A stretch of 64,000 nucleotides of DNA, taken from Undibacterium sp. CCC3.4 (lineage in GTDB: Bacteria > Pseudomonadota > Gammaproteobacteria > Burkholderiales > Burkholderiaceae_D). The stretch is taken from the NCBI RefSeq assembly GCF_034347425.1, contig NZ_CP133779.1, positions 1,364,001-1,428,000 of the forward strand, in the 5' to 3' direction. Position numbers and translations under genes: made by a program. Each line of letters starts with the position of its first letter. The stretch's first letter is position 1. Under the pieces are notes generated by a model that did not search any database, was not told where the DNA came from, and saw only the letters and a list, made by a program, of their open reading frames with translations. Positions 35,859-45,265 of the stretch are shown here, piece after piece.

Positions 35859-36353
35859 ATGAAAGCCCTGCTGGCCGCTATATTATTATGCCTGTCGACG
35901 CTGGCGTCAGCGGCCGTGACGCGTTTCGATTCGCTGGTATTTTTTCAGTCGGAAACGGTGCTACAAGAAAAAGGCATCAACAAAGAAACGCTGGGGCGGT
36001 ATTCGCGCAATCTGCAGTCGAATATTTATCGTTTGCTGAAAAACGTCACGCTGCCGCCTTCGAGCGGCTACTTGGTGATTGCCATGCGTTCCGACGGTGC
36101 CGTGACTTCATGGCTGGACATGCAGCCTAAGGTACATGAATTTTACGATAATCAGATTTACGATATCGTGCAAAAAATGATACCGCTCAATATCAATAAA
36201 GGTATCTTTGTGTTTGCGATTAAGATCGCCATCGACACGCCGGTGTTTACCAAAAAGCCCATGCCGGAACCGCCTGATTGGGTGGCGGCGAAGAAGAAAA
36301 TAAGCAATCCATCTGACATCGAAGAACTGGTGTTATCGGTGTGGCCTGAGTAA
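35859..36353 (+). CDS. Secreted hypothetical protein
   Basis: 164 residues, start ATG (a GTG lies one codon upstream). Seen: signal peptide MKALLAAILLCLSTLASAA, then a small soluble domain with SLVFFQSETVLQEKGINKETLGRYS and VKLVIAM-type strands (actual SGYLVIAMRSDGAVTSWLDM), ending in DIEELVLSVWPE. No family recognised with confidence. It probably shares a transcript with the asparaginase-like gene. Confidence 0.6.
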   Translation: MKALLAAILLCLSTLASAAVTRFDSLVFFQSETVLQEKGINKETLGRYSRNLQSNIYRLLKNVTLPPSSGYLVIAMRSDGAVTSWLDMQPKVHEFYDNQIYDIVQKMIPLNINKGIFVFAIKIAIDTPVFTKKPMPEPPDWVAAKKKISNPSDIEELVLSVWPE

Positions 36354-36390
36354 GTAAAAAAAGCCGGCCGCAATAGCATGCGGCCGATAT
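36354..36390 (-). terminator. Terminator of the alaC gene
   Basis: A stem CGGCCGCA / TGCGGCCG with a six-base loop. The A-run on the left is a U-tract on the minus strand, just past the alaC stop. Confidence 0.75.
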
Positions 36391-36413
36391 ACTTACTCAA
36401 TTACGTCGCAGAT

Positions 36414-37739
36414 TCAAGATAAGCTACCCAACAGCCCGTCTTCTTTGAACATGGTTTTGAGACCGCGCAGCGCTTGGCGGATGCGTGCTTCGTTTTCAAT
36501 CAAGGCAAAGCGTACATACTCATCGCCGTATTCACCGAAGCCGATGCCGGGCGAGACGCACAGCTTGGCTTTGTCGAGCATATGTTTGGCAAATTCCAAT
36601 GAGCCGGCGGCCCGATAGTGTTGTGGAATATGCGCCCAGATATACATCGACGCCTTCGGTTTATCAACCATCCAACCAAGTTCATGCAAGCCTTTTACCA
36701 AGACGTCGCGGCGGTTTTGATATTGATCGCGAATCTGCGCCACACAAGTTTGGTCGCCTTCGAGCGCGGCGATCGCCGCTACCTGTACCGGCGTGAAACT
36801 GCCGTAATCATGGTAGCTTTTTATGCGTGCCAAGGCCGCCACTAATTCCTTGTTACCGACCATGAAGCCGATGCGCCAACCGGCCATGTTGTAACTTTTT
36901 GAGAGCGTGAAAAATTCAACGGCTACATCACGCGCACCTGGTACTTGCATGATCGATGGCGCTTTCCAACCGTCGTAGACGATGTCGGCATAAGCCAAAT
37001 CGTGCACCACCAGTATCTGATGTTCTTTAGCCAATTTGATGACACGTTCGAAAAATTCCAACTCCACACATTGTGCCGTCGGGTTCGATGGAAAACCGAA
37101 AATCATCATCTTCGGTTTCGGATAGGTTTCACGGATTGCCCTTTCGAGTTCGGCGAAAAAATCCACGCCGGGGCTCATCCGTATCGAGCGAATGTCGGCA
37201 CCGGCGATGACAGCACCGTAAATGTGGATCGGGTAGCTCGGGTTCGGCACCAGCACGGTGTCGCCCTTATCGAGGGTCGCTAACATCAGATGCGCCAGAC
37301 CCTCTTTCGAACCGATGGTGACGATGGCCTCGGTATCGGGATTGAGTTCGACCTCATAGCGTTCGCGGTACCAATGGGCGATTGCGCGGCGTAAGCGCGG
37401 TATGCCTTTCGAGGCTGAATAACCATGCGTATCGGGACGCTGTGCGACTTCGGTCAGTTTGGCGACGATGTGTGCCGGTGTGGCACCGTCGGGGTTACCC
37501 ATAGACATGTCGATGATATCTTCGCCGCGGCGGCGCGCTGCCATTTTCAGTTCGGCAGTGATATTGAACACATAGGGGGGCAGACGATTGATGCGAGCAA
37601 AGGAAAAGTTAATCGAAGGCGTAGCGCTGCCTTCACTGACTGAACCCCGGCCCGGCGGAGTAGTGGTGGTGTTGTGCATGATCGAATTGTAAGTAATACC
37701 GTAACGCCCGGAACCGTCCGAGCGACGTTGAGGCTTCAT
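36414..37739 (-). CDS. alaC: Glutamate-pyruvate (alanine) aminotransferase AlaC
   Basis: 441 residues. AGAGGT precedes the first ATG. A second in-frame ATG 20 codons in has no clear ribosome site. Seen: [36 protein letters not shown], the PLP-lysine block [17 protein letters not shown], and [12 protein letters not shown] binding PLP phosphate. Known: transaminates pyruvate and glutamate to alanine and 2-oxoglutarate, and close relatives act on aspartate or methionine precursors. It has a long polar N-terminal tail before the conserved domain. It is not linked to hom or thrC, unlike some Burkholderiales. Confidence 0.9.
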   Translation of the reverse strand: MKPQRRSDGSGRYGITYNSIMHNTTTTPPGRGSVSEGSATPSINFSFARINRLPPYVFNITAELKMAARRRGEDIIDMSMGNPDGATPAHIVAKLTEVAQRPDTHGYSASKGIPRLRRAIAHWYRERYEVELNPDTEAIVTIGSKEGLAHLMLATLDKGDTVLVPNPSYPIHIYGAVIAGADIRSIRMSPGVDFFAELERAIRETYPKPKMMIFGFPSNPTAQCVELEFFERVIKLAKEHQILVVHDLAYADIVYDGWKAPSIMQVPGARDVAVEFFTLSKSYNMAGWRIGFMVGNKELVAALARIKSYHDYGSFTPVQVAAIAALEGDQTCVAQIRDQYQNRRDVLVKGLHELGWMVDKPKASMYIWAHIPQHYRAAGSLEFAKHMLDKAKLCVSPGIGFGEYGDEYVRFALIENEARIRQALRGLKTMFKEDGLLGSLS

Positions 37740-37861
37740 ACCTCTGCTCTGATTGTACGCAGCATTGAATAATTTTTACAAGGACTTTTTTTTTCTGGTA
37801 AAACGTTCTTGCGTTATATTTGTCAGCCAGTGGTAACACGCACAGTCTATCGGAGAAATTC

Positions 37862-38737
37862 ATGTCCCAAGCTCAAGCGGGTATTTTACAAGCCTTACCG
37901 GCGCACGCGACTTACCTCAGTTTCACCCTCTCGCCGCAGGTCACGACCGCGGCGTTGGCGCAAGCCTTGCACCAATTGCATCCCTTAGCCGATGGTCAGC
38001 GTCTGGTGCTCGGCATCGGTGCCCCATTAGCCGCGGCAATCGGCGTGACGATTGCCGGCTTACGCGACTTCGTTGCTATTGAAGCCAGTAAAATGCGCTT
38101 GCCTGCCACCCCGGCGGCGCTATGGATTTGGCTGCGCGAAGCCGAGCGCGGCGAGTTGGTGCATCAACAGGGGCGCGTGCAGCAAGCCTTGGGTGCGGCA
38201 TTTGAATTGTCACAGCAAGTCGCGGCATTTCATTACGCCGATGGTCGCGACTTGAGCGGCTATATCGATGGCACTGAAAATCCGCAAGATGAGCTGGCGC
38301 AGGAAGTCGCCATCGCTGCCGATGGCAGCAGCTACGTCGCGGTACAACAATGGCAACATCGTTTCGAACGCCTGGCGGTCTTGTCGGAAGCGGCACAGGA
38401 TGACTTGATCGGTCGTCACAAAGCCGATAATGAAGAATTCGACAGTGCACCCGAATCCGCCCATGTGAAACGCACGGCACAAGAAAGCTTTACCCCGCCG
38501 GCATTCATGCTGCGCCGTTCCATGCCGTGGTCGGAAGGCGCGCGTGCCGGTTTGCAGTTTGTCGCCTTTGCCACTTCGTATGCGCCGTTCGAAGCGCAGT
38601 TGCGCCGCATGAGTGGTGCCGAAGATGGTGTGGTCGATGGCTTGTTCCAATTTAGCCAGCCACTGACGGGAAATTATTTTTGGTGTCCGCCGTGTATCAA
38701 TGGTCGCGTTGCTTTGGATTGGCTCAGCGCCGTTTAA
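37862..38737 (+). CDS. DyP-type heme peroxidase
   Basis: 291 residues from ATG with GGAG upstream. Seen: the GYIDGTENPQDE signature with distal Asp136, the proximal heme His in SAHVKR (His201), and the distal Arg region MLRRSMPW. No Tat signal, so it is the cytoplasmic YfeX-like type and not EfeB. Known: hydrogen peroxide-driven oxidation of dyes, porphyrins and phenolics. The 3' end overlaps the end of the convergent PepSY gene of the siderophore operon by 14 bp. Confidence 0.92.
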   Translation: MSQAQAGILQALPAHATYLSFTLSPQVTTAALAQALHQLHPLADGQRLVLGIGAPLAAAIGVTIAGLRDFVAIEASKMRLPATPAALWIWLREAERGELVHQQGRVQQALGAAFELSQQVAAFHYADGRDLSGYIDGTENPQDELAQEVAIAADGSSYVAVQQWQHRFERLAVLSEAAQDDLIGRHKADNEEFDSAPESAHVKRTAQESFTPPAFMLRRSMPWSEGARAGLQFVAFATSYAPFEAQLRRMSGAEDGVVDGLFQFSQPLTGNYFWCPPCINGRVALDWLSAV

Positions 38738-39860
38738 TCCAAACCACGATACCACTGACAGCTAACAACAGCGGCATGAGGCCGCACAAGCTGATCAAAA
38801 TACGGCCGAATTCGCCGCCGGCTTGGCCGCTGTGCAGTGGAAAAAAATACCCGAGCAAGCGTTCGCTGCCACTGGCCATGAGCGGATCGACCAAGCGCAC
38901 GATGTCGGCATTGGCGGCATCGAAATACACCCGCGTGGCACCGGCACCGAGGCGTAATTCCTGTTCTTGCCGCAAGCGAATTTCATACTGGTTCACGCGC
39001 TCGCTGGGCAACACGATGCGAGTAATTTTTGCATCAGGAAACAACTCTTGCGCATGTTTCAGCGCCACGTACAACACCTCTTCGCGAGCGATGTGGCGAT
39101 GAGTGGGCGAAACATCTCGATAGACTTTGCGTGCCTCAGCAGCGGGCCAGACCGCGTTGAGTAAGGGTGCGATCCAGTGTGGTTTGTTAAAATATATTCC
39201 GCTCATTGCCAGCATTAAAAGCAATGGCGAAAAATAGAATCCGGCGGCGCGATGAAAGCGAAAACTCACATGTTTCCATGAACCTCGACAGACCATAGTA
39301 AGCGCCCTTCTCCAGACTACATATTGACCCTGTGGCCACCACAAAATCAGGCCACTCACGGCCAGCAGCGCGAGCCCTATACCGTTAATGGCAACCAGGG
39401 TTTTACCAATCTCACCAGCGAGCAGATACCGATGCAGGTGAAATAACATGGGCATCAAGTGCGCGCGTGTCAAACCGATTTCGCCCCATATTCTTGAGCC
39501 GAGCACGGCACCGGTATACGGATTGATCATGATTTGACGGCGCGCCATGTTGTCGGTACTGCCAGCTCGATACCACGCCGTCAACGGTGCCTGCTCATGG
39601 CTTGGTAATTCGAGCATGCTCACGCCGGAGTAGGCCGGATCGGCCTGTAATTGCTCGAGCAGAGGCAGCACATCGGTGGCTTGAAATGGGGTATCGACGT
39701 TGCCGCTGAGTTGCAGTAATTCCGGGTTGAGTGCGGTATCGAGTTCATCGATATACACCAGTATACTACCGGATAGACCGAGTAAAATGAGACCCAGCGC
39801 CAGCGGCAAAGCGAGCGATAAATGTAAGCGTCGCAGTAAGCGTTTTTGAAAAAATGTCAT
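38724..39860 (-). CDS. PepSY-associated transmembrane protein of the siderophore operon
   Basis: 378 residues from the ATG of MTFFQKRLLRRLHLSLALPL. A 36-residue upstream extension overlaps the receptor gene. Seen: an N-terminal membrane helix, a PepSY-type periplasmic domain with DALNPELL and LPSHEQAPLTAWYR, a middle helix pair GLALLAVSGLILWW and further helices ending in the C-terminal GIVVWIKRR. Known: such proteins are often encoded with TonB receptors and are thought to reduce or release iron from ferric siderophores. It starts 22 bp after the receptor stop. Confidence 0.85.
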   Translation of the reverse strand: MTFFQKRLLRRLHLSLALPLALGLILLGLSGSILVYIDELDTALNPELLQLSGNVDTPFQATDVLPLLEQLQADPAYSGVSMLELPSHEQAPLTAWYRAGSTDNMARRQIMINPYTGAVLGSRIWGEIGLTRAHLMPMLFHLHRYLLAGEIGKTLVAINGIGLALLAVSGLILWWPQGQYVVWRRALTMVCRGSWKHVSFRFHRAAGFYFSPLLLMLAMSGIYFNKPHWIAPLLNAVWPAAEARKVYRDVSPTHRHIAREEVLYVALKHAQELFPDAKITRIVLPSERVNQYEIRLRQEQELRLGAGATRVYFDAANADIVRLVDPLMASGSERLLGYFFPLHSGQAGGEFGRILISLCGLMPLLLAVSGIVVWIKRR

Positions 39861-39882
39861 GCGCGTGAGTCCGTGAAAGAAA

Positions 39883-41991
39883 TCAGAAACGATAGCGTAA
39901 GCTGACATACAAGCCGCGCGTTTCACCGGGCATATTGTAATCATTGGCACCGCTGTGGGCCGCCACAAAATAGCGCCGATTGAGAGCGTTTTTTACGCTG
40001 AGATTGAGATCGAAAGTCTTACTCTGATAAGCGGCCGCCAGGTTAAGTACGGCATAGCCGGGTAAGCTGAGCAAGTTATCGGGTGAGGCAAAACGCGCCG
40101 ATTCGGCGCGGCCGCCGGCGGCCAAATACCAGCTCGGCGTGAGCCTGTATTTGAGCCACAAGTGCGCACTGTGCTGTGGTGTCAACGCGGCGCGATTACC
40201 TTGGAACGGTGTGCCGACGCTGGTCAGTTCAGGCGAGTCGCTGATCTTGCCAATCATCGAGGCATAGCCGCTTAACAATTCCCACTTTTCACTCAGTTGT
40301 CCGGCAAAACTCAGCTCCAGACCTTGTGTGCTTTGTTGCCCTATCGGCAGCGATGCCAGGCTGTTTTCCGGGTCTTGTACGGCGATGCCGGTTTGCGACA
40401 TGTGAAACAGTGCGGCCGTGATGCTGGCGCGTGCTGCGAGGTCGAGCTTGAGGCCGATTTCATTATTCACCGTCGCGGCTGCTGGCAATGTGTCGGTGTT
40501 GGCACGCAAAGTAAAACTGTCCGCCAGTGGTTGAAACGAGCGACTGTGCGAGGCATACCAAGACAGTTGTTCGGTGGGTTGAAATACCACGCCCACGCGC
40601 GGCGAAAATAATTTTTCGCCGCGTTTGAGATCGATATTTTTACTACTCAAATCATCGCGTATTTGTTGCAGATAATCGTAACGCACACCGGCTAAAATTT
40701 TCCAGTGCGCGCTCAGCGTCAGCAAGTCTTGCAGATACACGGCCGTGTTGTGAAAGCGGCTGCGCGTATCGGTGACCGGTGCACGATCGGTCGGTACCGG
40801 CGGCAGATTGACTAAGCTCGGATGGAACAATTGATAAACGGCGGAATTGTTACGGTTCCATAAAATTTCGCTTTTATTTTGCTGTGCTAATTCCACGCCA
40901 TACAATAATTGATGGCGTGTTGTGCCCCAAGTGAATTGTTGTTGTAATTCGTTTTGCCAGAATACCCCACGTTCATCGCGTAAACGTTTAACCGCACCGA
41001 TGGCGACGCTGGGGCTGGCACCGTCTTTGATTTCACCAATGCCGGTGTAATTGCGATCGAGAGAATAATCGAAGGCGCGCACCACGCTGTGCCAGCTCAA
41101 GCTCTCGTTGAAACGGTGATCGAGGGTAGCGGTGGTGCTGAGCACCTGCGATTGCACATAGCCCCGTTGAAAACCATTGGCAGCACCATAATTGGTACTC
41201 ACCGGCACATCAACCGGACGGCCATGATAGCCCGGCAAACCTTGATCGGCCAAGCGGCGGTCGTGCAGGTAGTCGGCTTGCAGCAGCAAGGTGGTGGCGG
41301 AACTCAGATTGAGCAGCAGAGATGGTGCCAGCGTTTGTCGGCGTAAAAAATATTGGTCGCGAAAATTGCGGCTGTCTTCGAGTGCTCCGGTGAGTCGCCA
41401 TGCCAGCGTGCCGTTGCTGTTGCCATTGCCGAGATCGATGTCGCTGCGCTGTTGGCCATGTGATCCTAAGGTGGCCGACCATTCGGCGCGCGCGGCCGTG
41501 GTCGGCTTTTTAGAAATTCGGTTGATCATGCCGCCGGCTGAACCACGCCCATATAAAACCGAGGCCGGACCCTTGAGTACTTCGATGCGTTCAATGTTGG
41601 ACAAGTCGCGGTAGTAAAACGCATCGTCACGCACGCCATCGACATACTGATCGAGAATCGCCGTGAAGCCGCGTATCGTCACTTGATCGCGCTGACCATC
41701 GCCAACGCTGAAACTGAGCCCTGCGACATTTTGTAAGGCATCTTGAAACGATGAGGCATGTTGTTCACGCATAACAACTTGCGGTACCACATTGACGATC
41801 TGTGGAATATCGCGCAGTGCTGCCATGGTTTTGGTGGCGCTGCGCGCTGCGGTGGTTTCATAGCTGTCGACTGAGATAGCGCTGTCATTCACCTGAACTT
41901 CAGGTAAATCGGCCGCGCCGTTGCTTTCTGCTGCCAGCGGCTGGCACAGCACGATAGTCAACAAGCTAAGGAGGTAGAGAGATTTTGTCAT
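39883..41991 (-). CDS. TonB-dependent siderophore receptor
   Basis: 702 residues with a signal peptide (cleaved near AAES). Seen: the plug domain from about residue 45 with ALRDIPQIVNVVPQVV and IERIEVLKGPASVLYGRGSAGGMINRISKKP, then a 22-strand-type barrel ending in the outer-membrane signature aromatic (SLRYRF). A TonB box-like acidic-hydrophobic stretch lies near the N-terminus. Known: FhuA/Fiu-like uptake of ferric siderophores. It lies between the exporter and the PepSY protein, so it is the cognate receptor of the NIS siderophore made by this operon. Ligand inferred from context only. Confidence 0.9.
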   Translation of the reverse strand: MTKSLYLLSLLTIVLCQPLAAESNGAADLPEVQVNDSAISVDSYETTAARSATKTMAALRDIPQIVNVVPQVVMREQHASSFQDALQNVAGLSFSVGDGQRDQVTIRGFTAILDQYVDGVRDDAFYYRDLSNIERIEVLKGPASVLYGRGSAGGMINRISKKPTTAARAEWSATLGSHGQQRSDIDLGNGNSNGTLAWRLTGALEDSRNFRDQYFLRRQTLAPSLLLNLSSATTLLLQADYLHDRRLADQGLPGYHGRPVDVPVSTNYGAANGFQRGYVQSQVLSTTATLDHRFNESLSWHSVVRAFDYSLDRNYTGIGEIKDGASPSVAIGAVKRLRDERGVFWQNELQQQFTWGTTRHQLLYGVELAQQNKSEILWNRNNSAVYQLFHPSLVNLPPVPTDRAPVTDTRSRFHNTAVYLQDLLTLSAHWKILAGVRYDYLQQIRDDLSSKNIDLKRGEKLFSPRVGVVFQPTEQLSWYASHSRSFQPLADSFTLRANTDTLPAAATVNNEIGLKLDLAARASITAALFHMSQTGIAVQDPENSLASLPIGQQSTQGLELSFAGQLSEKWELLSGYASMIGKISDSPELTSVGTPFQGNRAALTPQHSAHLWLKYRLTPSWYLAAGGRAESARFASPDNLLSLPGYAVLNLAAAYQSKTFDLNLSVKNALNRRYFVAAHSGANDYNMPGETRGLYVSLRYRF

Positions 41992-42009
41992 GGCAGGAAG
42001 TAGTGAGGT

Positions 42010-43266
42010 TCACGTCAGCGAAGGATGAGCGGCCAGAGCCAGCCAGCGACGGCGTTGCTGGTGTATCAGCAGGGCGCACAGCAGATACTCGGCGCTGACT
42101 AGCCACCAGCGCCACGCTGGCGCCAAGTAGGCCAGCGCCAGTGCACCGGCTGACAGACCAAGCAGGGCACCGGTTTTAGCCGCGCTGTTGGCCAAGCCGA
42201 GCAGATAGCCGGCGGCCAGTGTTGGTGCGGCATGGTTCAACAAACTGTAGAACACCGGTAGCAAGGCCGCCAGACAGGCACCCCAGAGCAGGCGGCACAA
42301 GACAAACAGCGCGAGGTTGTGGCTCAGGGCTTGCCAAGCCAGCAGCAGTACGCAAGCCCAACAACAGCATTCCACGTCGCGCAATATCGCCGCCGGGCTG
42401 GCGTGTTTAAAACGGCGCACCCACAAGGGCGCGGCCAAACACAGACCGAGTGCGCTGGCCGCGTAACACAGGCCGGCCAGCCAAGGCGCGGCCAGCAGCA
42501 CTTGCTCAACATGTAAGGCTAAGAAAACTTGTGGTGTCATTTTCGCGCTCTGTACGATGAAGATGGCAGCTAACAGCAGCGCTAACGGCGTCGGCGCTGG
42601 CACCGCCGCGGCTGTGGTCGGTGCAGTGGGCAGCGGCGCAGCGGCAGGCGGTGGCAGGCGCGGCAAGCAGCACAGCGTGGCGAGGGCAGCCAGCAGACAC
42701 AGCAAGGCGGCCAGTAAGTTGAGTTGCGCAAAACTACTGTAGCCATAGACTGCCGCCCCGAGCAGGGGGCCAAGCAGCGAGCCGAGCGCATTGGCTTGCT
42801 GCAACTGCGTCAATAAGCCGGCGCGCCCGCTCGGGCCGACCAAGACGCTGCCATAAGCTTGGGCCGCGGTAATGTAACCGGCCAAGGCACCTTGCAGCAG
42901 GCGGGCGCACACAATACTGATGAGATCGTCGGAGCAGGCAATCCAGCACTGCGTGAGTGCCAAGGCCAATAAGGCACGCAAGAGCATGAGCTTATGGCCA
43001 CGCCGGTCACCCAAACGACCCCAAAATGGGCTGCTGCAGATCGCCATCACGAGCGGGCCGGCGTACACTAAGAAGCTGACGCCGGCCAAGACCGGTCCAG
43101 ATAAGCTGCTGATCTGGCGCAGATGCAGCGGCCAAAACGGTGCACTCATTTCCATGGCGGCGATGGTCAGTAACTGGATTAGAAACAGTCTGCGCAATGT
43201 GCTGACGCCAGCCGACGCGTTGGCGGCTAAGGAAAGTTGCGCAGCGGATTGGGCATGCTGCCGCAT
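42010..43266 (-). CDS. MFS transporter, probable siderophore exporter
   Basis: 418 residues from the ATG behind AAGGAGGATCT. An in-frame GTG or other start lies eight codons upstream, but the ribosome site decides. Seen: about 12 hydrophobic segments, the MFS motif A-like GRLGDRRGHKLMLLRALLALAL near residue 80, and a low-complexity Ala/Pro loop in the middle. Known: many NIS siderophore loci carry one MFS exporter that releases the product. Its start lies inside the 3' end of the synthetase gene (40 bp overlap), so the two are translationally linked. Confidence 0.87.
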   Translation of the reverse strand: MRQHAQSAAQLSLAANASAGVSTLRRLFLIQLLTIAAMEMSAPFWPLHLRQISSLSGPVLAGVSFLVYAGPLVMAICSSPFWGRLGDRRGHKLMLLRALLALALTQCWIACSDDLISIVCARLLQGALAGYITAAQAYGSVLVGPSGRAGLLTQLQQANALGSLLGPLLGAAVYGYSSFAQLNLLAALLCLLAALATLCCLPRLPPPAAAPLPTAPTTAAAVPAPTPLALLLAAIFIVQSAKMTPQVFLALHVEQVLLAAPWLAGLCYAASALGLCLAAPLWVRRFKHASPAAILRDVECCCWACVLLLAWQALSHNLALFVLCRLLWGACLAALLPVFYSLLNHAAPTLAAGYLLGLANSAAKTGALLGLSAGALALAYLAPAWRWWLVSAEYLLCALLIHQQRRRWLALAAHPSLT

Positions 43267-45089
43267 AGATCCTCCTTCGCATCTTCGCAACGCATACGTA
43301 GTAATGCTTTGACCGGCCAGTCAGCATGCAAGATGGCGTGCCGCTCGCGCTCCCAGTATGCCGGTTGGCAGCGTGGGCGTAGCCGTGAAAACAGATTGGC
43401 GCTGACATGCTGAATAATTTTCCAGTAGCAGTCTTGCTCTTGTTGATAAGTCTGCGCCAGTAGCATGCCGAGCTCGGCTAAGTGGCATAACATGGTCGCG
43501 TGCAGAAATTTTTCTCGTACCGGTGCGAGCTCGGTAAATAAAATTTGTCCGGCTTGGTAGTTGTCGAGTGTGCAGTGTTGTTCCGTCAGGCGCGCGCTGT
43601 GAATCCGCAGATCACCGAAATCGCGCAGCAGCAGGCGGCACGGTTGGCCGCGCCGGTTGACGATGATGGCGCTGTTTTGTTGGTGCGCTTCGAAGGCGAT
43701 ACCGTATAACAAGTAGGCGCTCAAACACGCCTTGAGGACGACATGGCAGTAATCACGGAAGTAGCTGAGCGCAGCGGCTGGATGGTCACCAACGGCTGCC
43801 GTAACGAGCTCGGTGATGAATGGACGGCCACTCACCGGTGAGCTGGCGAACAGGCTGGCGACCGGCAGCGGCAAGTGTAGTTGGTCGCGTTTTTCCAGCG
43901 GATTTTCCCGTAGCAGTAGTGTTAAGTGGCCATGTTTGTCGCTATCCTTGTTGGGATCGATAAAATGCATACCGAGCTCTTCGCCGAGAATATCGAGACT
44001 GCCGTTGAAATGCTGTTCACGTAACAGTATCGCGCGCAGCAGCGTGGTCAGACGCGGCCCCATGATGCAGGCCTTATTTGATACCGTGCGCACCGCACTG
44101 GTCAGTTGTACGCCTAAGGGCAGCTTGATATGCGGAGTGCCTGGTCGGTGCAGGGGTACCACAGTGCGCATCGACATGGTGGCTGCGGCGCGCAAGCTGA
44201 TGCCGGTGTCTAACAACAACTGACCCGCAGCGATTTCGCTGGCGAATTTCTGTGGCAAAACGGCGCTGGCCTGATACGGATGCAGCGGCAGCGGCAGCCA
44301 CTCGGACGGCTCGCGCCCGCTGGCCCTTAAGGCCTGCTCCCAAGCTTGTAGTTCGGTGCCGAAGTGACGACTCAGCCAAGCACGGCAGGCGCGTTCGGGG
44401 CGGCTCATGGTCACGCGCATACACGCGCGCCTGACCGCTGCCAAACGCAGTGGAAATTGCGCCTGAAATTCCGGTGCATACGCCAACACCTCGTGCTTGG
44501 TTAAGCCAAGCTTACTCTTGTGTGCGGGATGAAACGGATGTCCTTGGCTACCCCATTGTTCTAACAGTAGGCAGGGGTCGGGAACCAGTTCCTCGTGCCA
44601 GAGCAGGGAAAAAAAACTGGGATGGTGATGGGTGCTTGCCAAGCGCCGCAATTGCTCGCCCCATTGCCGCCGATAATGCAGCGACAGCGCATCGTTGGCC
44701 GCACTGTTGTCGAGTTCTGCGGCCAAGCGTCGCTGCGCCGCCGGCGTAAGCGGCAGATACGGCGTGCCGCTTAAGTGTGCCAGCAGCGCGCCGGCGCTAC
44801 GCAACAGTTGCGGTGCCTGCGCATTTTTGTACAGTGTGATGGCACCGCTGATGTGACAATGGCCGGCTCGCCCGAGCCGCAAACCTTCGACGCGCAGCAG
44901 CATTTGTTCAGACCATAGCGGTATCCAAGTCAGCCCGGCATCGCTGATGAGCTCAGGTTTGAATAGAAAATTTTCGCGTAGCAGGGCTTGCAGAAAACGG
45001 TGCAGACCATCGCGCTGTGCTTGTTCTAGCATCAGATCGGTGCCCGACTGCAAAGGTGCTGGCGGCGTGTGGGTGCTCACATTCATCAT
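43227..45089 (-). CDS. NIS (IucA/IucC-family) siderophore synthetase
   Basis: 620 residues from an ATG with TTGAGGT in front. The frame extends three codons further with a TTG. Seen: the NIS nucleotide and substrate motif GHPFHPAHKSKLGL (about residues 183-197), the HPLPLHPYQ-type segment (here LPLPLHPYQASAVL), KLPLGVQLTSAVRT, and the C-terminal FerritinC-like domain with LLLRDFGDLRIH. Known: joins citrate or 2-oxoglutarate carboxylates to amines or alcohols using ATP. Only one synthetase and no monooxygenase, acetylase or decarboxylase gene lie nearby, which is the layout of rhizoferrin-type pathways. Confidence 0.92.
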   Translation of the reverse strand: MMNVSTHTPPAPLQSGTDLMLEQAQRDGLHRFLQALLRENFLFKPELISDAGLTWIPLWSEQMLLRVEGLRLGRAGHCHISGAITLYKNAQAPQLLRSAGALLAHLSGTPYLPLTPAAQRRLAAELDNSAANDALSLHYRRQWGEQLRRLASTHHHPSFFSLLWHEELVPDPCLLLEQWGSQGHPFHPAHKSKLGLTKHEVLAYAPEFQAQFPLRLAAVRRACMRVTMSRPERACRAWLSRHFGTELQAWEQALRASGREPSEWLPLPLHPYQASAVLPQKFASEIAAGQLLLDTGISLRAAATMSMRTVVPLHRPGTPHIKLPLGVQLTSAVRTVSNKACIMGPRLTTLLRAILLREQHFNGSLDILGEELGMHFIDPNKDSDKHGHLTLLLRENPLEKRDQLHLPLPVASLFASSPVSGRPFITELVTAAVGDHPAAALSYFRDYCHVVLKACLSAYLLYGIAFEAHQQNSAIIVNRRGQPCRLLLRDFGDLRIHSARLTEQHCTLDNYQAGQILFTELAPVREKFLHATMLCHLAELGMLLAQTYQQEQDCYWKIIQHVSANLFSRLRPRCQPAYWERERHAILHADWPVKALLRMRCEDAKEDLCGSMPNPLRNFP

Positions 45090-45123
45090 CGACCTCAATA
45101 CAAAGGGAGATGGATATCGTAAT

Positions 45124-45142
45124 GTAAACGAGAATTATTCGC
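45124..45142. promoter_or_regulatory. Candidate Fur box upstream of the siderophore operon
   Basis: GTAAACGAGAATTATTCGC matches the 19-bp Fur consensus at 12 positions and the common AAATGAGAATNATT form closely. It lies about 35 bp before the synthetase ATG. It supports iron repression but is not tested. Confidence 0.65.
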
Positions 45143-45265
45143 AATGAAGCTCAGCCAGCGAGCGACATTTTGTGCGGATTCGCGACAAAGAATTGAGTTG
45201 ACGCAATGATAATGAAGCGCCGCAGCAATTTCTTTGCGGCGGCGCGATTAATTCCAGCGTTTTGT

